This document shows, piece after piece, positions 38,782 to 47,543 of a DNA stretch of 64,000 bases. Made by a program: the position numbers and the translations under genes. The first letter of the stretch is position 1, and the number at the start of each line of letters is the position of its first letter. The stretch spans positions 682,001 through 746,000 of the forward strand of contig NZ_PHKV01000002.1 of assembly GCF_002846205.1 (NCBI RefSeq), read 5' to 3'. The notes under the pieces were generated by a model that saw nothing but the letters and a program-made list of their open reading frames with translations, ran no database searches and had not been told where the DNA came from. Origin of the DNA: Xanthomonas prunicola. Lineage in GTDB: Bacteria; Pseudomonadota; Gammaproteobacteria; Xanthomonadales; Xanthomonadaceae.

Positions 38782-39716
38782 CCATGCAGCTTCGCGTACT
38801 GACAGGAACCCACGCAGGAGCGCGATTAGATTTGGCACAGGGTCGTTATACCCTGGGTAGCGATCCCCAAACCGATATCCGAATAGACGATTGGCCTGGT
38901 TGCTCACTCATTATCGAGGTAGACCATGATGGTCAGATCCGCTATAGCAACGACACGGTGCCAGAAACGTCCTTTGTTGCGTTTCAACCAGTCCGCTTCG
39001 GCCCCCTGGTGCTATGCGTTGGCGATGCTGGTGCCGATTGGCCTGACGATGTGGCGCTGCTGGAGCGGCTGCTTTCCCCAGCATCCGCGCCGGAGCCGCG
39101 CACGTCCAGGCGCAACGTCTTGCGTACTGCGGTGGGTGCCGTGCTAGCGCTTGCCGCTGCAGCGTTGCTCCCCTCGTTGCAGCCGGCGTTTTTGTCCGAT
39201 GCTGCCACCCGGCAACATCCGGAAAATGCGGTCAATCAGGCCAAGGCCTTGGTGAAACGGCTGGGCTTCCGCGAAGCGCATGTAGAACAGGTGGGCACGC
39301 GCGTGCTGATCGAAGGCCTGGTCCCCAGCAGCGCCGATGCTGCACGCTTGCGTACGCAGGTGCATCGCGACCATCCAGGCGTCGCCGTCAATGTGGCCGT
39401 GGTGGACGAGGTCGTGGCGACGCTGCGCGACACCCTGGCTGACCCCGCACTCAGCGTACGTTACGCGGGCAATGGCGTCTTTTCGGTTTCCGGCAGCAGC
39501 GACTATGCAGAACGTGCAAGCCGCCGTATTGCCGATGTCCGCAGCGACCTGGGTCCTGAGGTCCGCGCGCTGCACGTCGAGATCAGCCAGCAAGACCCGT
39601 CCGTGAAACCGCCGGACAATTACGACGCGGCATTGCTCGCCGACGGCCTGCATTATGTCGAAACGCCGGACGGTACCAAACACATGACATCCCTGCCGCA
39701 GCAAGCGGCGCAATGA
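38778..39716 (+). CDS. hrcD: inner-membrane ring protein HrcD
   Basis: HrcD (SctD, HrpD5) is the outer of the two inner-membrane rings. The 312-residue product has a cytoplasmic FHA-like domain (LRVLTGTHAGARLDLAQGRY with GSDPQTDIRID), one membrane helix at about 114-133 (LRTAVGAVLALAAAALL) and periplasmic ring-building modules (VKRLGFREAHVEQVGTRVLIEG; VRYAGNGVFSVSGSSDYAE). Its ATG overlaps the hpaA stop. Confidence 0.95.
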   Translation: MTMQLRVLTGTHAGARLDLAQGRYTLGSDPQTDIRIDDWPGCSLIIEVDHDGQIRYSNDTVPETSFVAFQPVRFGPLVLCVGDAGADWPDDVALLERLLSPASAPEPRTSRRNVLRTAVGAVLALAAAALLPSLQPAFLSDAATRQHPENAVNQAKALVKRLGFREAHVEQVGTRVLIEGLVPSSADAARLRTQVHRDHPGVAVNVAVVDEVVATLRDTLADPALSVRYAGNGVFSVSGSSDYAERASRRIADVRSDLGPEVRALHVEISQQDPSVKPPDNYDAALLADGLHYVETPDGTKHMTSLPQQAAQ

Positions 39717-39725
39717 GAGACCACC

Positions 39726-39968
39726 ATGTTCGATGCCATGACCGATGCAGTGACCCAGGATATGAGCAAGATCTTGCAGACCAAGGCAATGGATCTGTCT
39801 GGGGAGCGGCTGCGTAACGTAGAGACAGCACTCGATGCCACTGCGCAACAGATTCGCGTGCACTGGTCTGCGGCGAGCGACCAGACTGCGCGCAATGACT
39901 TCAACGTCCTGCATGACGGCATCACTGCAGCACGCAACATTGTCGCGCACATCGCAAGCATGCCGTAA
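39726..39968 (+). CDS. hrpD6: HrpD6, small helical T3S protein
   Basis: HrpD6 is an 80-residue protein required for full virulence in Xanthomonas; in X. oryzae it affects expression and secretion of several hrp products. The sequence MFDAMTDAVTQDMSKILQTK then AMDLSGERLRNVETALDATA is wholly helical, without cysteine, signal or membrane segment, and in size and make-up resembles T3S needle-type proteins. It is 9 nt after hrcD. A hairpin follows its stop. Confidence 0.9.
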   Translation: MFDAMTDAVTQDMSKILQTKAMDLSGERLRNVETALDATAQQIRVHWSAASDQTARNDFNVLHDGITAARNIVAHIASMP

Positions 39969-39976
39969 TTCGATTT

Positions 39977-39995
39977 CTTGGTCGCTCCGACCAAG
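39977..39995 (+). terminator. hairpin between hrpD6 and hrpE
   Basis: CTTGGTCG (39977-39984), 3-nt loop, CGACCAAG (39988-39995), followed by CAAAA and a second short GC-rich stem GCGCC/GGCGC near 40001-40014. It could attenuate or process mRNA between the hrcQ-hrpD6 operon and the much more abundant pilin message; there is no T-tract. Confidence 0.5.
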
Positions 39996-40048
39996 CAAAA
40001 CGCGCCGGCAGGCGCACCCTTACACGCTCACTACGAAGGAGTATTGGT

Positions 40049-40330
40049 ATGCCACTTTTCCCTGAAATAAGCTCAATGAATTCGCGTTTCGGCCAAGGCA
40101 TGGACGGCATTACCGGAGGTCTGTCCAATGGAATTTCCGGTGCTGCCGGATTGTCTGGCGCGAGCGGCCAGATGAATTCGATGCTCGGCGACATGGCTGC
40201 CTCGGACGAGGCCCAGAAAGCCATGAACAACAAGATCACGATGCTCAAAAACGATCTGGACTTCAACGTGGCGCTGAACAAGTTCATCGGCAAGGCGGGC
40301 GACAACGCTAAGCAGCTCGTTGGCCAGTAA
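40049..40330 (+). CDS. hrpE: Hrp pilus subunit HrpE
   Basis: HrpE is the major subunit of the long Hrp pilus through which effectors travel across the plant cell wall. The 93-residue product starts MPLFPEISSMNSRFGQGMDG, has a Gly/Ser-rich surface-exposed N-terminal part (GGLSNGISGAAGLSGASGQ) and a C-terminal polymerisation helix (MNNKITMLKNDLDFNVALNK). A strong GAAGGAG precedes ATG 40049. I found no PIP box directly upstream, so readthrough from the hrcQ promoter or a weaker element is needed. Confidence 0.96.
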   Translation: MPLFPEISSMNSRFGQGMDGITGGLSNGISGAAGLSGASGQMNSMLGDMAASDEAQKAMNNKITMLKNDLDFNVALNKFIGKAGDNAKQLVGQ

Positions 40331-40366
40331 TCGGCACAGGGATGCGCAGGGCTTGTAGGGGGCCCT

Positions 40367-40855
40367 GTGCATGCCTTACCAAAGATGAGCGGCGCGCGAT
40401 TCGAAACCATCGTTCGACAGATCTGCGAGGCACTGGACCTGCCGGATGTGGAGTCGGTGCTTAGCCGGCGTGTGCTTTGGGTAGAAGGCTTTGAGGTCTA
40501 TCTGCACCTGCCGACGCCACAGTCCGAAGACGACGCGCAAGAAGAGGCGCTGTATTTGCGCATCGCCTACGGGTTACCACCTGCCGGGCGGACATTGAAC
40601 GTTTTCAGGCTTTTGCTCGAAGCCAATCTCTCAGTGTATGCGCAGGACCAGGCACAGCTTGGACTGAACGATAACGGCGTTATCGTGTTGATCGTGCGGG
40701 TACCACTGGACGACGACGTGGATGGCGCGTGGATATGCGATCTGCTTGCCCACTATGCCGAGCATGGCCGTTACTGGAACAATAATATCTTCGTTGCGCA
40801 CGACGAGATGTTCGAAGGAATCGCAACGGGCAACTATCTGTGGTTACGCGCCTGA
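40367..40855 (+). CDS. hpaB: general T3S chaperone HpaB
   Basis: HpaB is the global export chaperone for effectors and blocks their leakage without HrcN; HpaA binds it. The 162-residue acidic product has the CesT-like fold pattern (FETIVRQICEALDLPDVESV; GFEVYLHLPTPQSEDDAQEE; LNVFRLLLEANLSVYAQDQA; NNIFVAHDEMFEGIATGNYL). I show GTG 40367 (MHALPKMSGARF), with AGGGGG just upstream; ATG 40385 (156 aa) is the alternative and has no ribosome site. It is 36 nt after hrpE. Confidence 0.93.
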   Translation: MHALPKMSGARFETIVRQICEALDLPDVESVLSRRVLWVEGFEVYLHLPTPQSEDDAQEEALYLRIAYGLPPAGRTLNVFRLLLEANLSVYAQDQAQLGLNDNGVIVLIVRVPLDDDVDGAWICDLLAHYAEHGRYWNNNIFVAHDEMFEGIATGNYLWLRA

Positions 40856-41480
40856 TGCAGGCTGGTTGGCAGCTTGCCGCAGCGTCAATCAGGGCGACAG
40901 CGACATCGATCTGCCATGGATCAGAAACCCGGCTGGTCAGCCACCTCCACCCGGCTTGGCACTCTCGCTGCCTCATGGCACCAGTGGCTCTGACGTAAGT
41001 TCACTTGAGAATCTCGCGCGTGACGTGCCTGCATCTGCCCTGGCGTGTTCCACGGCATACGCTTGGCGGAGCGATCGCGGGTCTGTCCTTCCAGTTCACC
41101 GCGATGGCCGACACTGCACAGAAAAAAACACAGGCGCGGACTGATCTTCCACGTCGCGCACATCCGCTGCGATACCTTATGCATCGATGCTGTTGGCGCT
41201 GACGAGGGACACGGCCGCCTTTGCGACGAGTTCTTTCCGCTGTTGGAGTTCCGCGGTGATCTCACGCGGTCCGAAGCTGCGCAATCGAGTCGCAGATGCA
41301 ATGCCTGCGTCCGTGCAGCGAGCGGCTTGCGAGGCTGCTGGAGGTACGGGGCCACGGTATTCCATCCTTGCTGGTACGGCTAACCTGCCAGGCACCACCA
41401 CCGAGCCACAGACGCGACGACAGCGACGTCTGTAGCGGCGGAGTGCATCACGCATAACGATCAACGCGGCAGCTGAGCGC
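40856..41480 (+). other. hpaB-xopF1 intergenic region (hpaE position)
   Basis: About 625 bp between convergent hpaB and xopF1. In related strains a small gene (hpaE/hrpE3) and hpaD occur here. I see only a 47-codon frame at 40855-40998 whose ATG overlaps the hpaB stop (MQAGWQLAAASIRATATSI), and a longer frame from inside hpaB ending near 41144. Neither has its own ribosome site or recognisable sequence, so I do not call a gene. Confidence 0.4.
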
Positions 41481-43475
41481 TCATGCTCGCCCGCTTTGCC
41501 ACTGGCGAAGTTCCTCGCTCTCATTCAATGCACGCTTGAGCGTTTGCAGCTGACCCTCCAGTGCCTGTGTGGCCTCGTCTCGTGGGACCCCGCCAAGCGT
41601 TTGACTCCACCCCTCATGCAGTGCAGTGCGTACCGCATCGATGGTCGCGATCGAGACGGACTGCGCGCCGATCTCTGTACGCAATGTCTCCAGGGCCGTA
41701 CGCAATGTCTGTCCATGCGGCCCAGGGCCAGGCGCAGCGCTTACCCCCTCCTCCATGGCACGCTCTGTCTCGGCGAGAGTCGGCCCCGAAAGCCTGGCGA
41801 TCGCCTGGTCGACGGGCTCGGCCAGAGCCTCAAGCGTTCGTGCGATGGTGCGTTGATGCTCGGCTGCAAGCGCGGCACGTTCGTTGTCCAGACGCGCCGC
41901 CTGAGAGGTGTTGGCGCCGTTCCTGGCCTTGAGCGCATTCCAGAACGTATCGTTAAAGAGGCTTTGCACGGCCTGCTGCACGACCACAGCCGTGGAATTG
42001 GCTGGCTCGCCAGCAACACGGATGTGGCTCCCCCCACGCAACGGCGCTGTGATGATGCGCGCGGCCCCCATCGAGCCGAAGCTGGCCATGACATTGCTCA
42101 GCATGTGGCGGGTCAGCAGGTCGCGCGCCGTCGTGGCAACCGCGTTTGCGCTGGTAAAACCCTGCCTTGCCAACGCCAAGGCTTCCTTTCCGGTTTCCAG
42201 TAAATATCTGGGCGGGAAATGCACGGCGTCTGACCATTGCGCAGGCCGGCGCGTTTTGTCGGGCAACGCCAATGCAAACAGATTCAGCCGTTGCTCTCCG
42301 CCAAGTAGATCCGGGACACTCATTTGGCCGGTACGTGCCACGGCCTTGCCTGTTTCAAGCAATGCCTTTTGCACCACCCCGGCACCGCCAATGGCGAGCG
42401 CGCTCAACCCCAGCTGGCCGCCAGGCGACAGTAAACCTGGATGGTTACCAGTCCGGCGCGCAGCATTGAACCCTGCATTGATCACTGGCTTGAGGAACAA
42501 GGTATCGAGTGACTTGTCCTCCAAGGTCGATTGGCGTTGAGTGATCGCCAGGCGGCGATCGTAGGTCTGGGCCTTGAGTCCGGCAAGTGTGGGCGCATTG
42601 TTCTCGCCCGGACGCGTGAAGCGCTTGCCCTCAGCGGTAACTTCCAGAATGACCGGTGGTGGATCGGGCACCAGGATCTTGGGGTCGATGGCCTGAAACC
42701 TCGGCAGGTTGGCAACGCGCGCGCGTCGATCCATTGCCGGGAGCAACAATGTCTCGCTGGTATAGGACGCCGACCCCGCGGCCGCACCAGCAACCATCGC
42801 TGTACTGAGCTCCTCCCCGCCAGCCGGGCGCGCGAGCGCGTAGACCGTACCCGTGGCCAGACCGACCGGGTTACGCATCGCACCGGTAATGAACGATCGT
42901 AGACATTCGTAGGCGATCGGCAATGTTGCTGTCCTGCCCGCTGTCTTCATGTCACCAACAGCCTGATATCCGGCATCGGGCCCGAAGGCGGTCATGCGTT
43001 CCTGTATGCGTGCGTCCGCCCACTCCAGATAGCTGGCCTGCAGGGCAGTCTGCTCTGCCGAGGGGGCAGCAAATGACAGAGCGTCCAGTTGGGTTCGTAG
43101 CTGCGCTTTCACCTCGGCGGCCGCCGCCGTGCTGCGCTCGGCATAGGTCGCGGCGGCGGCAGGCACATCCGGTGTTTCGATTTCCGGAGGTGAGGACACG
43201 ACGTGCGCGGTGTAAAACGTTGCGTCCGACGATTGCGAAGACCTGGGCTGATGTGAGCCGCCGTGTGTGGCCCCATCCTCATCTGCATCTGTCCTCGCGC
43301 CACCTGCGCGGCGACCGCGCAGCGTCGCACTGGAAGAGGCCAAGCCTGCAAGCGGGCCGGTCGGTGCCCGTTCTTCCCGCGGGGCAGTGACTTCTTCGAC
43401 CTGCGCTGGTTGTTCGGGAAGACGCGAGGCTGCGCGGCTACTGGAAGCGGTGCCGATATCGCTGGAGAGTTTCAC
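41481..43475 (-). CDS. xopF1: type III effector XopF1
   Basis: XopF1 is a conserved translocated effector of the hpaB-hrpF region; its target in plants is not settled. The 664-residue product starts with a GTG-coded Met, KLSSDIGTASSSRAASRLPE, a Ser/Arg-rich secretion region, then Ala-rich helical domains (AYECLRSFITGAMRNPVGLA; VQQAVQSLFNDTFWNALKAR; long C-terminal helix LEGQLQTLKRALNESEELRQ). No enzymatic motif was seen. GTG 43475 overlaps the hpaI stop (GTGA) and has AAGGAGGT 6 nt upstream, so chaperone and effector are coupled. Confidence 0.92.
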   Translation of the reverse strand: MKLSSDIGTASSSRAASRLPEQPAQVEEVTAPREERAPTGPLAGLASSSATLRGRRAGGARTDADEDGATHGGSHQPRSSQSSDATFYTAHVVSSPPEIETPDVPAAAATYAERSTAAAAEVKAQLRTQLDALSFAAPSAEQTALQASYLEWADARIQERMTAFGPDAGYQAVGDMKTAGRTATLPIAYECLRSFITGAMRNPVGLATGTVYALARPAGGEELSTAMVAGAAAGSASYTSETLLLPAMDRRARVANLPRFQAIDPKILVPDPPPVILEVTAEGKRFTRPGENNAPTLAGLKAQTYDRRLAITQRQSTLEDKSLDTLFLKPVINAGFNAARRTGNHPGLLSPGGQLGLSALAIGGAGVVQKALLETGKAVARTGQMSVPDLLGGEQRLNLFALALPDKTRRPAQWSDAVHFPPRYLLETGKEALALARQGFTSANAVATTARDLLTRHMLSNVMASFGSMGAARIITAPLRGGSHIRVAGEPANSTAVVVQQAVQSLFNDTFWNALKARNGANTSQAARLDNERAALAAEHQRTIARTLEALAEPVDQAIARLSGPTLAETERAMEEGVSAAPGPGPHGQTLRTALETLRTEIGAQSVSIATIDAVRTALHEGWSQTLGGVPRDEATQALEGQLQTLKRALNESEELRQWQSGRA

Positions 43476-43918
43476 GAGGCCACCTCCTTCGTCGTATCGA
43501 CCTGCGTCGCCAGCGCGTCCAGCACGACACGTGCGACCACCTGCCCACGGTCCAGTGCAGCGGCCACCTCTTCAGGCGTGCGCACGAGCAACAGCGGGCA
43601 GACGCATAGCAGGCCGAGATCCGAGAGCGTGAGCCGCCAGCCATACTCGGTCAGCAGTTGCTCCTGCAGCGACAGCAGGGTCACCACCTCCTCGCCTCCA
43701 AACTCATGTGCCGCCAGGGGCAAGATTACTTCCGGGAAGGCCATCAGGTCGCCTGGCTGCCCCTGCGTGTGGACACGGCACAGCATGCCGGCAGGGCCCA
43801 GAATGGTTTCGCCTTCGCCGAGCCGCTGCGCAATCTCACCAGGTAACCCGAGGCACGCGCTCAGGCCAATAAAAAAAGCGGTATTCGCTGCTTTCTGATT
43901 GTGCGATTCCAACGTCAT
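43472..43918 (-). CDS. hpaI: T3S chaperone HpaI (class I, for XopF1)
   Basis: A 148-residue protein of class I secretion-chaperone type, in the place of hpaI upstream of xopF1. It starts MTLESHNQKAANTAFFIGLS and has CesT-like alternation of strands and helices (ILGPAGMLCRVHTQGQPGDL; MAFPEVILPLAAHEFGGEEV; LSLQEQLLTEYGWRLTLSDL; LLVRTPEEVAAALDRG). ATG 43918 has CGGAG 8 nt upstream; the frame further up to 44098 is without ribosome site. The overlap with xopF1 suggests its product binds XopF1. Confidence 0.85.
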   Translation of the reverse strand: MTLESHNQKAANTAFFIGLSACLGLPGEIAQRLGEGETILGPAGMLCRVHTQGQPGDLMAFPEVILPLAAHEFGGEEVVTLLSLQEQLLTEYGWRLTLSDLGLLCVCPLLLVRTPEEVAAALDRGQVVARVVLDALATQVDTTKEVAS

Positions 43919-44013
43919 CTGAAGTACTCCGTGAGGAAATTTCGATGGGTTGCTACGCGCCAGAGCGCGCGACACATTGTTTTGCCCCGGAACATGCGCC
44001 CGAACGAAGCAGT

Positions 44014-44038
44014 GCGAACCACCCGCGCCATACACGAA
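44014..44038 (-). promoter_or_regulatory. PIP-like box upstream of hpaI-xopF1
   Basis: On the minus strand TTCGT (44038-44034), 15 nt, TTCGC (44018-44014): one base from consensus in the first half. The nearest YANNNT, CAATGT (43979-43974), is 34 nt away rather than 30-32, so the element is plausible but weak. It lies 96 nt before the hpaI ATG. Confidence 0.5.
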
Positions 44039-44647
44039 GTTGGACGCGGGTAGATTGTCCGACCAAAACCTGCGCCACGCTTTGCAAAGCGGACACAAGC
44101 GGAAGAGAGCGACCCTGATTCGGCGCAGGATCCAGGACTTTATAAATGCATCTGCAGGTGCCGCCCGGCAATCTCAGATCCAGGCGGCTTACGTGCGCAA
44201 TGCGCATTACCGAGAGATTAACTATCTGCGCACAGCATCAGTGTCAGCCTCAGCGTTTGCCATCGCGTTGCTTCAGTGCAAATCCCATCTAGCGACCCAG
44301 ATGATCCCAACAAGCTTCATGGACGTGATTCATGGCTCCAGTCGGGCAATGACAGAACCGTCATGCAACCAGGTTCCGTTGAGTCCCCCTGGTTTTTCAG
44401 CAAGCCCAGGCCTCCGGTCAGAACAGCACCCACAATCTGATACTCGGGGTTTCGGCCGCCGTGTGAGAGAGAACCGGTGACCGCTGCATATGCCTCGAAA
44501 CACCATGACGATCCGCGTCTGGCAGTGCACGTGGTATCGATGTGTATGAGTGCGCCGGGCCGCGCCAGGAACAATCGCCGCTCAAGCATCTGCGCCGCAC
44601 CGCACCGTTCGGTGGCGACGCATCGACCCTTCAATTTTTGCGCTTTT

Positions 44648-44665
44648 TTCGCCAAAATAGTTCGT
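44648..44665 (+). promoter_or_regulatory. short PIP box of hrpF
   Basis: TTCGC (44648-44652), 8 nt, TTCGT (44661-44665). This TTCGC-N8-TTCGT arrangement is the unusual short PIP box described upstream of hrpF in X. euvesicatoria and confirms the promoter. A possible -10, CAACAT (44694-44699), lies 28 nt further on. Confidence 0.85.
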
Positions 44666-44793
44666 CGGTCAGGGTGCACGTTGCGCAGACTGGCAACATA
44701 GGTCTACCCCGCATGGGCGCATCCGTGCGGCCGTATAAGAATCGACTTATACGAAGGTGCTCTGCCAATTCTGTCATTAGCGAGGCCGCCCAT

Positions 44794-47202
44794 ATGTCGC
44801 TCAACACGCTTTCTACCGGGAGTAACCCCAGCCAACTGCTGGGCACTTCTTTAAACGACTCGTCTTCATCGGAGCTGCTCGGATCGGATTCGTCCAAGGA
44901 TGGCTCCGACCTGCCACCGACGATGGATAACATCTTCCAGCAAATCTACCTGCTGCTGGCGGCCCTCCAAGCCAACACGCCAAGCAGCACATCAGGTAAT
45001 GCGCCGGCGAATACGGCAAGCAACGATGCCAACACCCAGCAGTCCGCATCCGATTGGGACGCCACTCAGCCGATTGAAAAGCGCACCTCGTGGCCATCCC
45101 TGGGCTACGACTTCGATCCCAAGCACATCAAGGGGAAGGATGCGCCGCCGGCGCTGGAAGGTTCGACGGTTACCTGGAACGATGGCACGCTGACCAAGTC
45201 GGAGCTTCAGATCGTTTCGACGCTGAATGCACACAAGGATCAGATGCCGCTCGAGTACAAGAATCTCGACGACAAGATCAACGACCCTTCCACGCCCGCC
45301 GACCTGAAGGCTGCATTGCAGGGGCTGAAACAGGATCCGCGGTTGTTCTTTGCGATCGGTTCCCAGGGAGACGGCAAGTGCGGCGGCAAGATCAGCGCGC
45401 AGGATCTCTGGGATTTCTCTGATTCACATCCGCAGGTCAAGGAGCTGGGCGAGAAGAACGACGAGTTCAACCCCAAGAACATCAAGGGGTCCAATCCGCC
45501 ACCGGCTGCGGAGGGCTCGACGGTCACCTGGAACGACGGCCAGCTCAATCAATCCGAATTGGAGATTGTCTCGGTCCTGGATCGGCATAAGGACCAGGTC
45601 GACTCGTTGTCCTTCGATCAGCTGGACGCAAAGATAAATGATCCGTCGACGCAGCCTGACTTGAAGGAAGCGTTGAAAGGATTGCAGAAGGATCCACGGT
45701 TGTTCTTTGCCATCGGCTCGCAGAAGGACGGCAAGTGCGGCGGCAAGATCAAGGCGCAGGACCTGACAGACTTCTCGTACTACCATCCGCAGATTGCCGA
45801 GTACAACGACAAGAAAGCCAAGGACTACACGCAGAACTACATCGCATCCGATAGCCCCGACAAAAGCAAAGCATCGGTCATGACCAAAAGCGATGCCCTG
45901 CGCGAGCTGTATCGCTACTCCGACTATCTGTCCGGCAATCTGAGCGAGGATGAATTCGCCAAGATCGTCGATGGCGACAGCAAGACCAGCAAGTGCCCTC
46001 CGCAGCTAATCGCAGCCGCGCAGTATTTCCGCGACCACCCCGACGAGTGGAAAGCGTTTGCGGGCGACTCGGGCTCGATGAGCACCCCGGACTTCCTGCA
46101 GAAATCCACCTCCGAGATGCACCTGACGGCGGACGAGCAGAAGACGCTGGACACCATCAATACGCATCAAGATGCGTTCTATGGCGATGGCAAGGAGGTG
46201 ACGCGCGACAAGCTCGACGCAATCTCCAAGGACGACAAGGCCGATCCCGCCGTCAAAAATGCCGCAACGCAGTTATTGGCCGATCCACTGCTGTTCGGCC
46301 TGTTGAATAACTCGATCACCGGCTACAAAAAGCCGCATCACTTCTTCGGTGGTGGCCATGTGGTCGACTCGGGCAAGATCAGCCAGGACGATTTCCGGCA
46401 GTTCTACGACCACATGAGCGCGGCCAACAAGACCGTGGACACGCCGGCCACGCACGAGGCAACCTCGCCCGAGCAGCAGAAGGCGGTCGCGGACATGCTG
46501 GTGGGCAAGGCCGATCCGCCCGCGATCAAGAAACCCAAAAAGGACATCGGTACGTTCCAGCACGGCTTGCACGAGTTCCTAAAGTGGGACAGCAAGATCA
46601 TGGACTGGATGTCCGTTGGCCTGAGCGCATTGAACGGAATCCCCATAATCGGCGAAATTGCCGATGCGGCGTCGATTGCATTGGAGAGCGAGGCACAGGC
46701 CGCGCAGGTGGTCGACACCGCAATTCAAGGCGGGGATATGTCGCTTGCGTTGAAGCTGGCCGGCATCAATATGGCAGGGGCAGTGGTTGGAGCAGTCGGC
46801 GGACCCACGGCCAGAATCGGGGCCAAGGGGGTTGCCAAGGGAGTCGCCGAAGCCGCGGCCAAGGAAGCAGCTGAGGGCGCGGCCAAGGGAACTGCCAAGG
46901 GTGTGGCCAAGGGAGCCGGTAAAACGGCGGCCGAGCGGCCAAGCGCTGCAGCGTTCGCAAAAGGGTATGTCGGCGGCTCTGCGATCAGTAAATCGGTCGA
47001 GATGCTCAAAGCCCCCATCTTGGCGGGCTTGCATTACGAAGAATATCAACTGGACAAGCAGAAAGACGGAGAGATCCACCAGAAGATGGAAAACGCCGGC
47101 GGCGTCCCGGTGGGTAAGCAGTTTATTCCCAAAGGTATCGCCGATAACTTCGAAGGAGACTTGCGGCAGAATCTCAGGAATGTACGGGGGCGGCGTCGGT
47201 AA
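44794..47202 (+). CDS. hrpF: type III translocon protein HrpF
   Basis: HrpF is secreted and inserts in the plant plasma membrane to let effectors in. The 802-residue product starts MSLNTLSTGSNPSQLLGTS and contains two near-identical modules (about 107-221 and 225-340), two further diverged copies (about 360-450 and 460-560), then two hydrophobic regions (GLSALNGIPIIGEIADAASI; LKLAGINMAGAVVGAVGG) and an unusual Ala/Lys/Gly-rich segment (AKGVAEAAAKEAAEGAAKGT). ATG 44794 has GAGG 8 nt upstream; an open frame to 44542 would lie before the promoter and is rejected. Confidence 0.96.
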   Translation: MSLNTLSTGSNPSQLLGTSLNDSSSSELLGSDSSKDGSDLPPTMDNIFQQIYLLLAALQANTPSSTSGNAPANTASNDANTQQSASDWDATQPIEKRTSWPSLGYDFDPKHIKGKDAPPALEGSTVTWNDGTLTKSELQIVSTLNAHKDQMPLEYKNLDDKINDPSTPADLKAALQGLKQDPRLFFAIGSQGDGKCGGKISAQDLWDFSDSHPQVKELGEKNDEFNPKNIKGSNPPPAAEGSTVTWNDGQLNQSELEIVSVLDRHKDQVDSLSFDQLDAKINDPSTQPDLKEALKGLQKDPRLFFAIGSQKDGKCGGKIKAQDLTDFSYYHPQIAEYNDKKAKDYTQNYIASDSPDKSKASVMTKSDALRELYRYSDYLSGNLSEDEFAKIVDGDSKTSKCPPQLIAAAQYFRDHPDEWKAFAGDSGSMSTPDFLQKSTSEMHLTADEQKTLDTINTHQDAFYGDGKEVTRDKLDAISKDDKADPAVKNAATQLLADPLLFGLLNNSITGYKKPHHFFGGGHVVDSGKISQDDFRQFYDHMSAANKTVDTPATHEATSPEQQKAVADMLVGKADPPAIKKPKKDIGTFQHGLHEFLKWDSKIMDWMSVGLSALNGIPIIGEIADAASIALESEAQAAQVVDTAIQGGDMSLALKLAGINMAGAVVGAVGGPTARIGAKGVAKGVAEAAAKEAAEGAAKGTAKGVAKGAGKTAAERPSAAAFAKGYVGGSAISKSVEMLKAPILAGLHYEEYQLDKQKDGEIHQKMENAGGVPVGKQFIPKGIADNFEGDLRQNLRNVRGRRR
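45112..45813 (+). repeat. two tandem 354-bp repeats inside hrpF
   Basis: Two copies begin at 45112 (FDPKHIKG) and 45466 (FNPKNIKG), 118 codons apart. Both encode EGSTVTWNDG, DDKINDPST or DAKINDPST, DPRLFFAIGSQ and DGKCGGKI. The nucleotides are also close, so this is a fairly recent tandem duplication and a place where copy number can change. Confidence 0.92.
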
Positions 47203-47498
47203 GAGTCCTCTCAGCAAGATCATTGCGCGCGACGCATCGCATCCGGCGTTGCTGATCGATAAGGCATGCATCACGCTAACGCCTGTCAATTGGCCGCGCC
47301 GTGCTGCACCAACGCGCTGGGATGATGCGTCGCGTTGTCGCTTGACGGCTTTCGTGTGGACACGATGCACGTCAGCGATATCGCGCTTCCTGCCAGGCAT
47401 GCAGACCACGCATGGCGTGATCGAGAACTAGACGCCTGGGTGGTTGATCGAGTTGATCATCGGCCGGGTCGAATCGTTACTGATTCGCCGCTTAAGGC

Positions 47499-47529
47499 GC
47501 GTAGACGCTCAGGATCGGGGCGTCTACGC
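47499..47529. terminator. 10-bp hairpin after hrpF
   Basis: GCGTAGACGC (47499-47508) and its complement GCGTCTACGC (47520-47529) with an 11-nt loop, about 300 bp after the hrpF stop and just before the xopAE promoter element. It lacks a T-tract; a probable 3' end or boundary element. Confidence 0.5.
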
Positions 47530-47543
47530 AAAGAAGCGCCTTG

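Larger units (their letters stand above)
43919..44793. other. divergent intergenic region, hpaI and hrpF promoters
   Basis: About 875 bp, AT-richer than its flanks, between leftward hpaI and rightward hrpF. It contains two regulatory elements listed separately (44014-44038 and 44648-44665). I see no supported gene. Confidence 0.5.

Noticed and set aside
40722..41144. A 140-codon frame overlapping hpaB and extending past it
   Set aside because: The start lies inside hpaB in another frame without a ribosome site; the downstream part is low-complexity.
41177..41524. A 115-codon minus-strand frame after xopF1
   Set aside because: No ribosome site, starts inside xopF1, Arg-rich composition of a shadow frame; only its last 30 residues look protein-like.
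44542..44793. N-terminal extension of hrpF
   Set aside because: It would begin before the hrpF promoter element at 44648-44665; ATG 44794 has a ribosome site and the known HrpF N-terminus.
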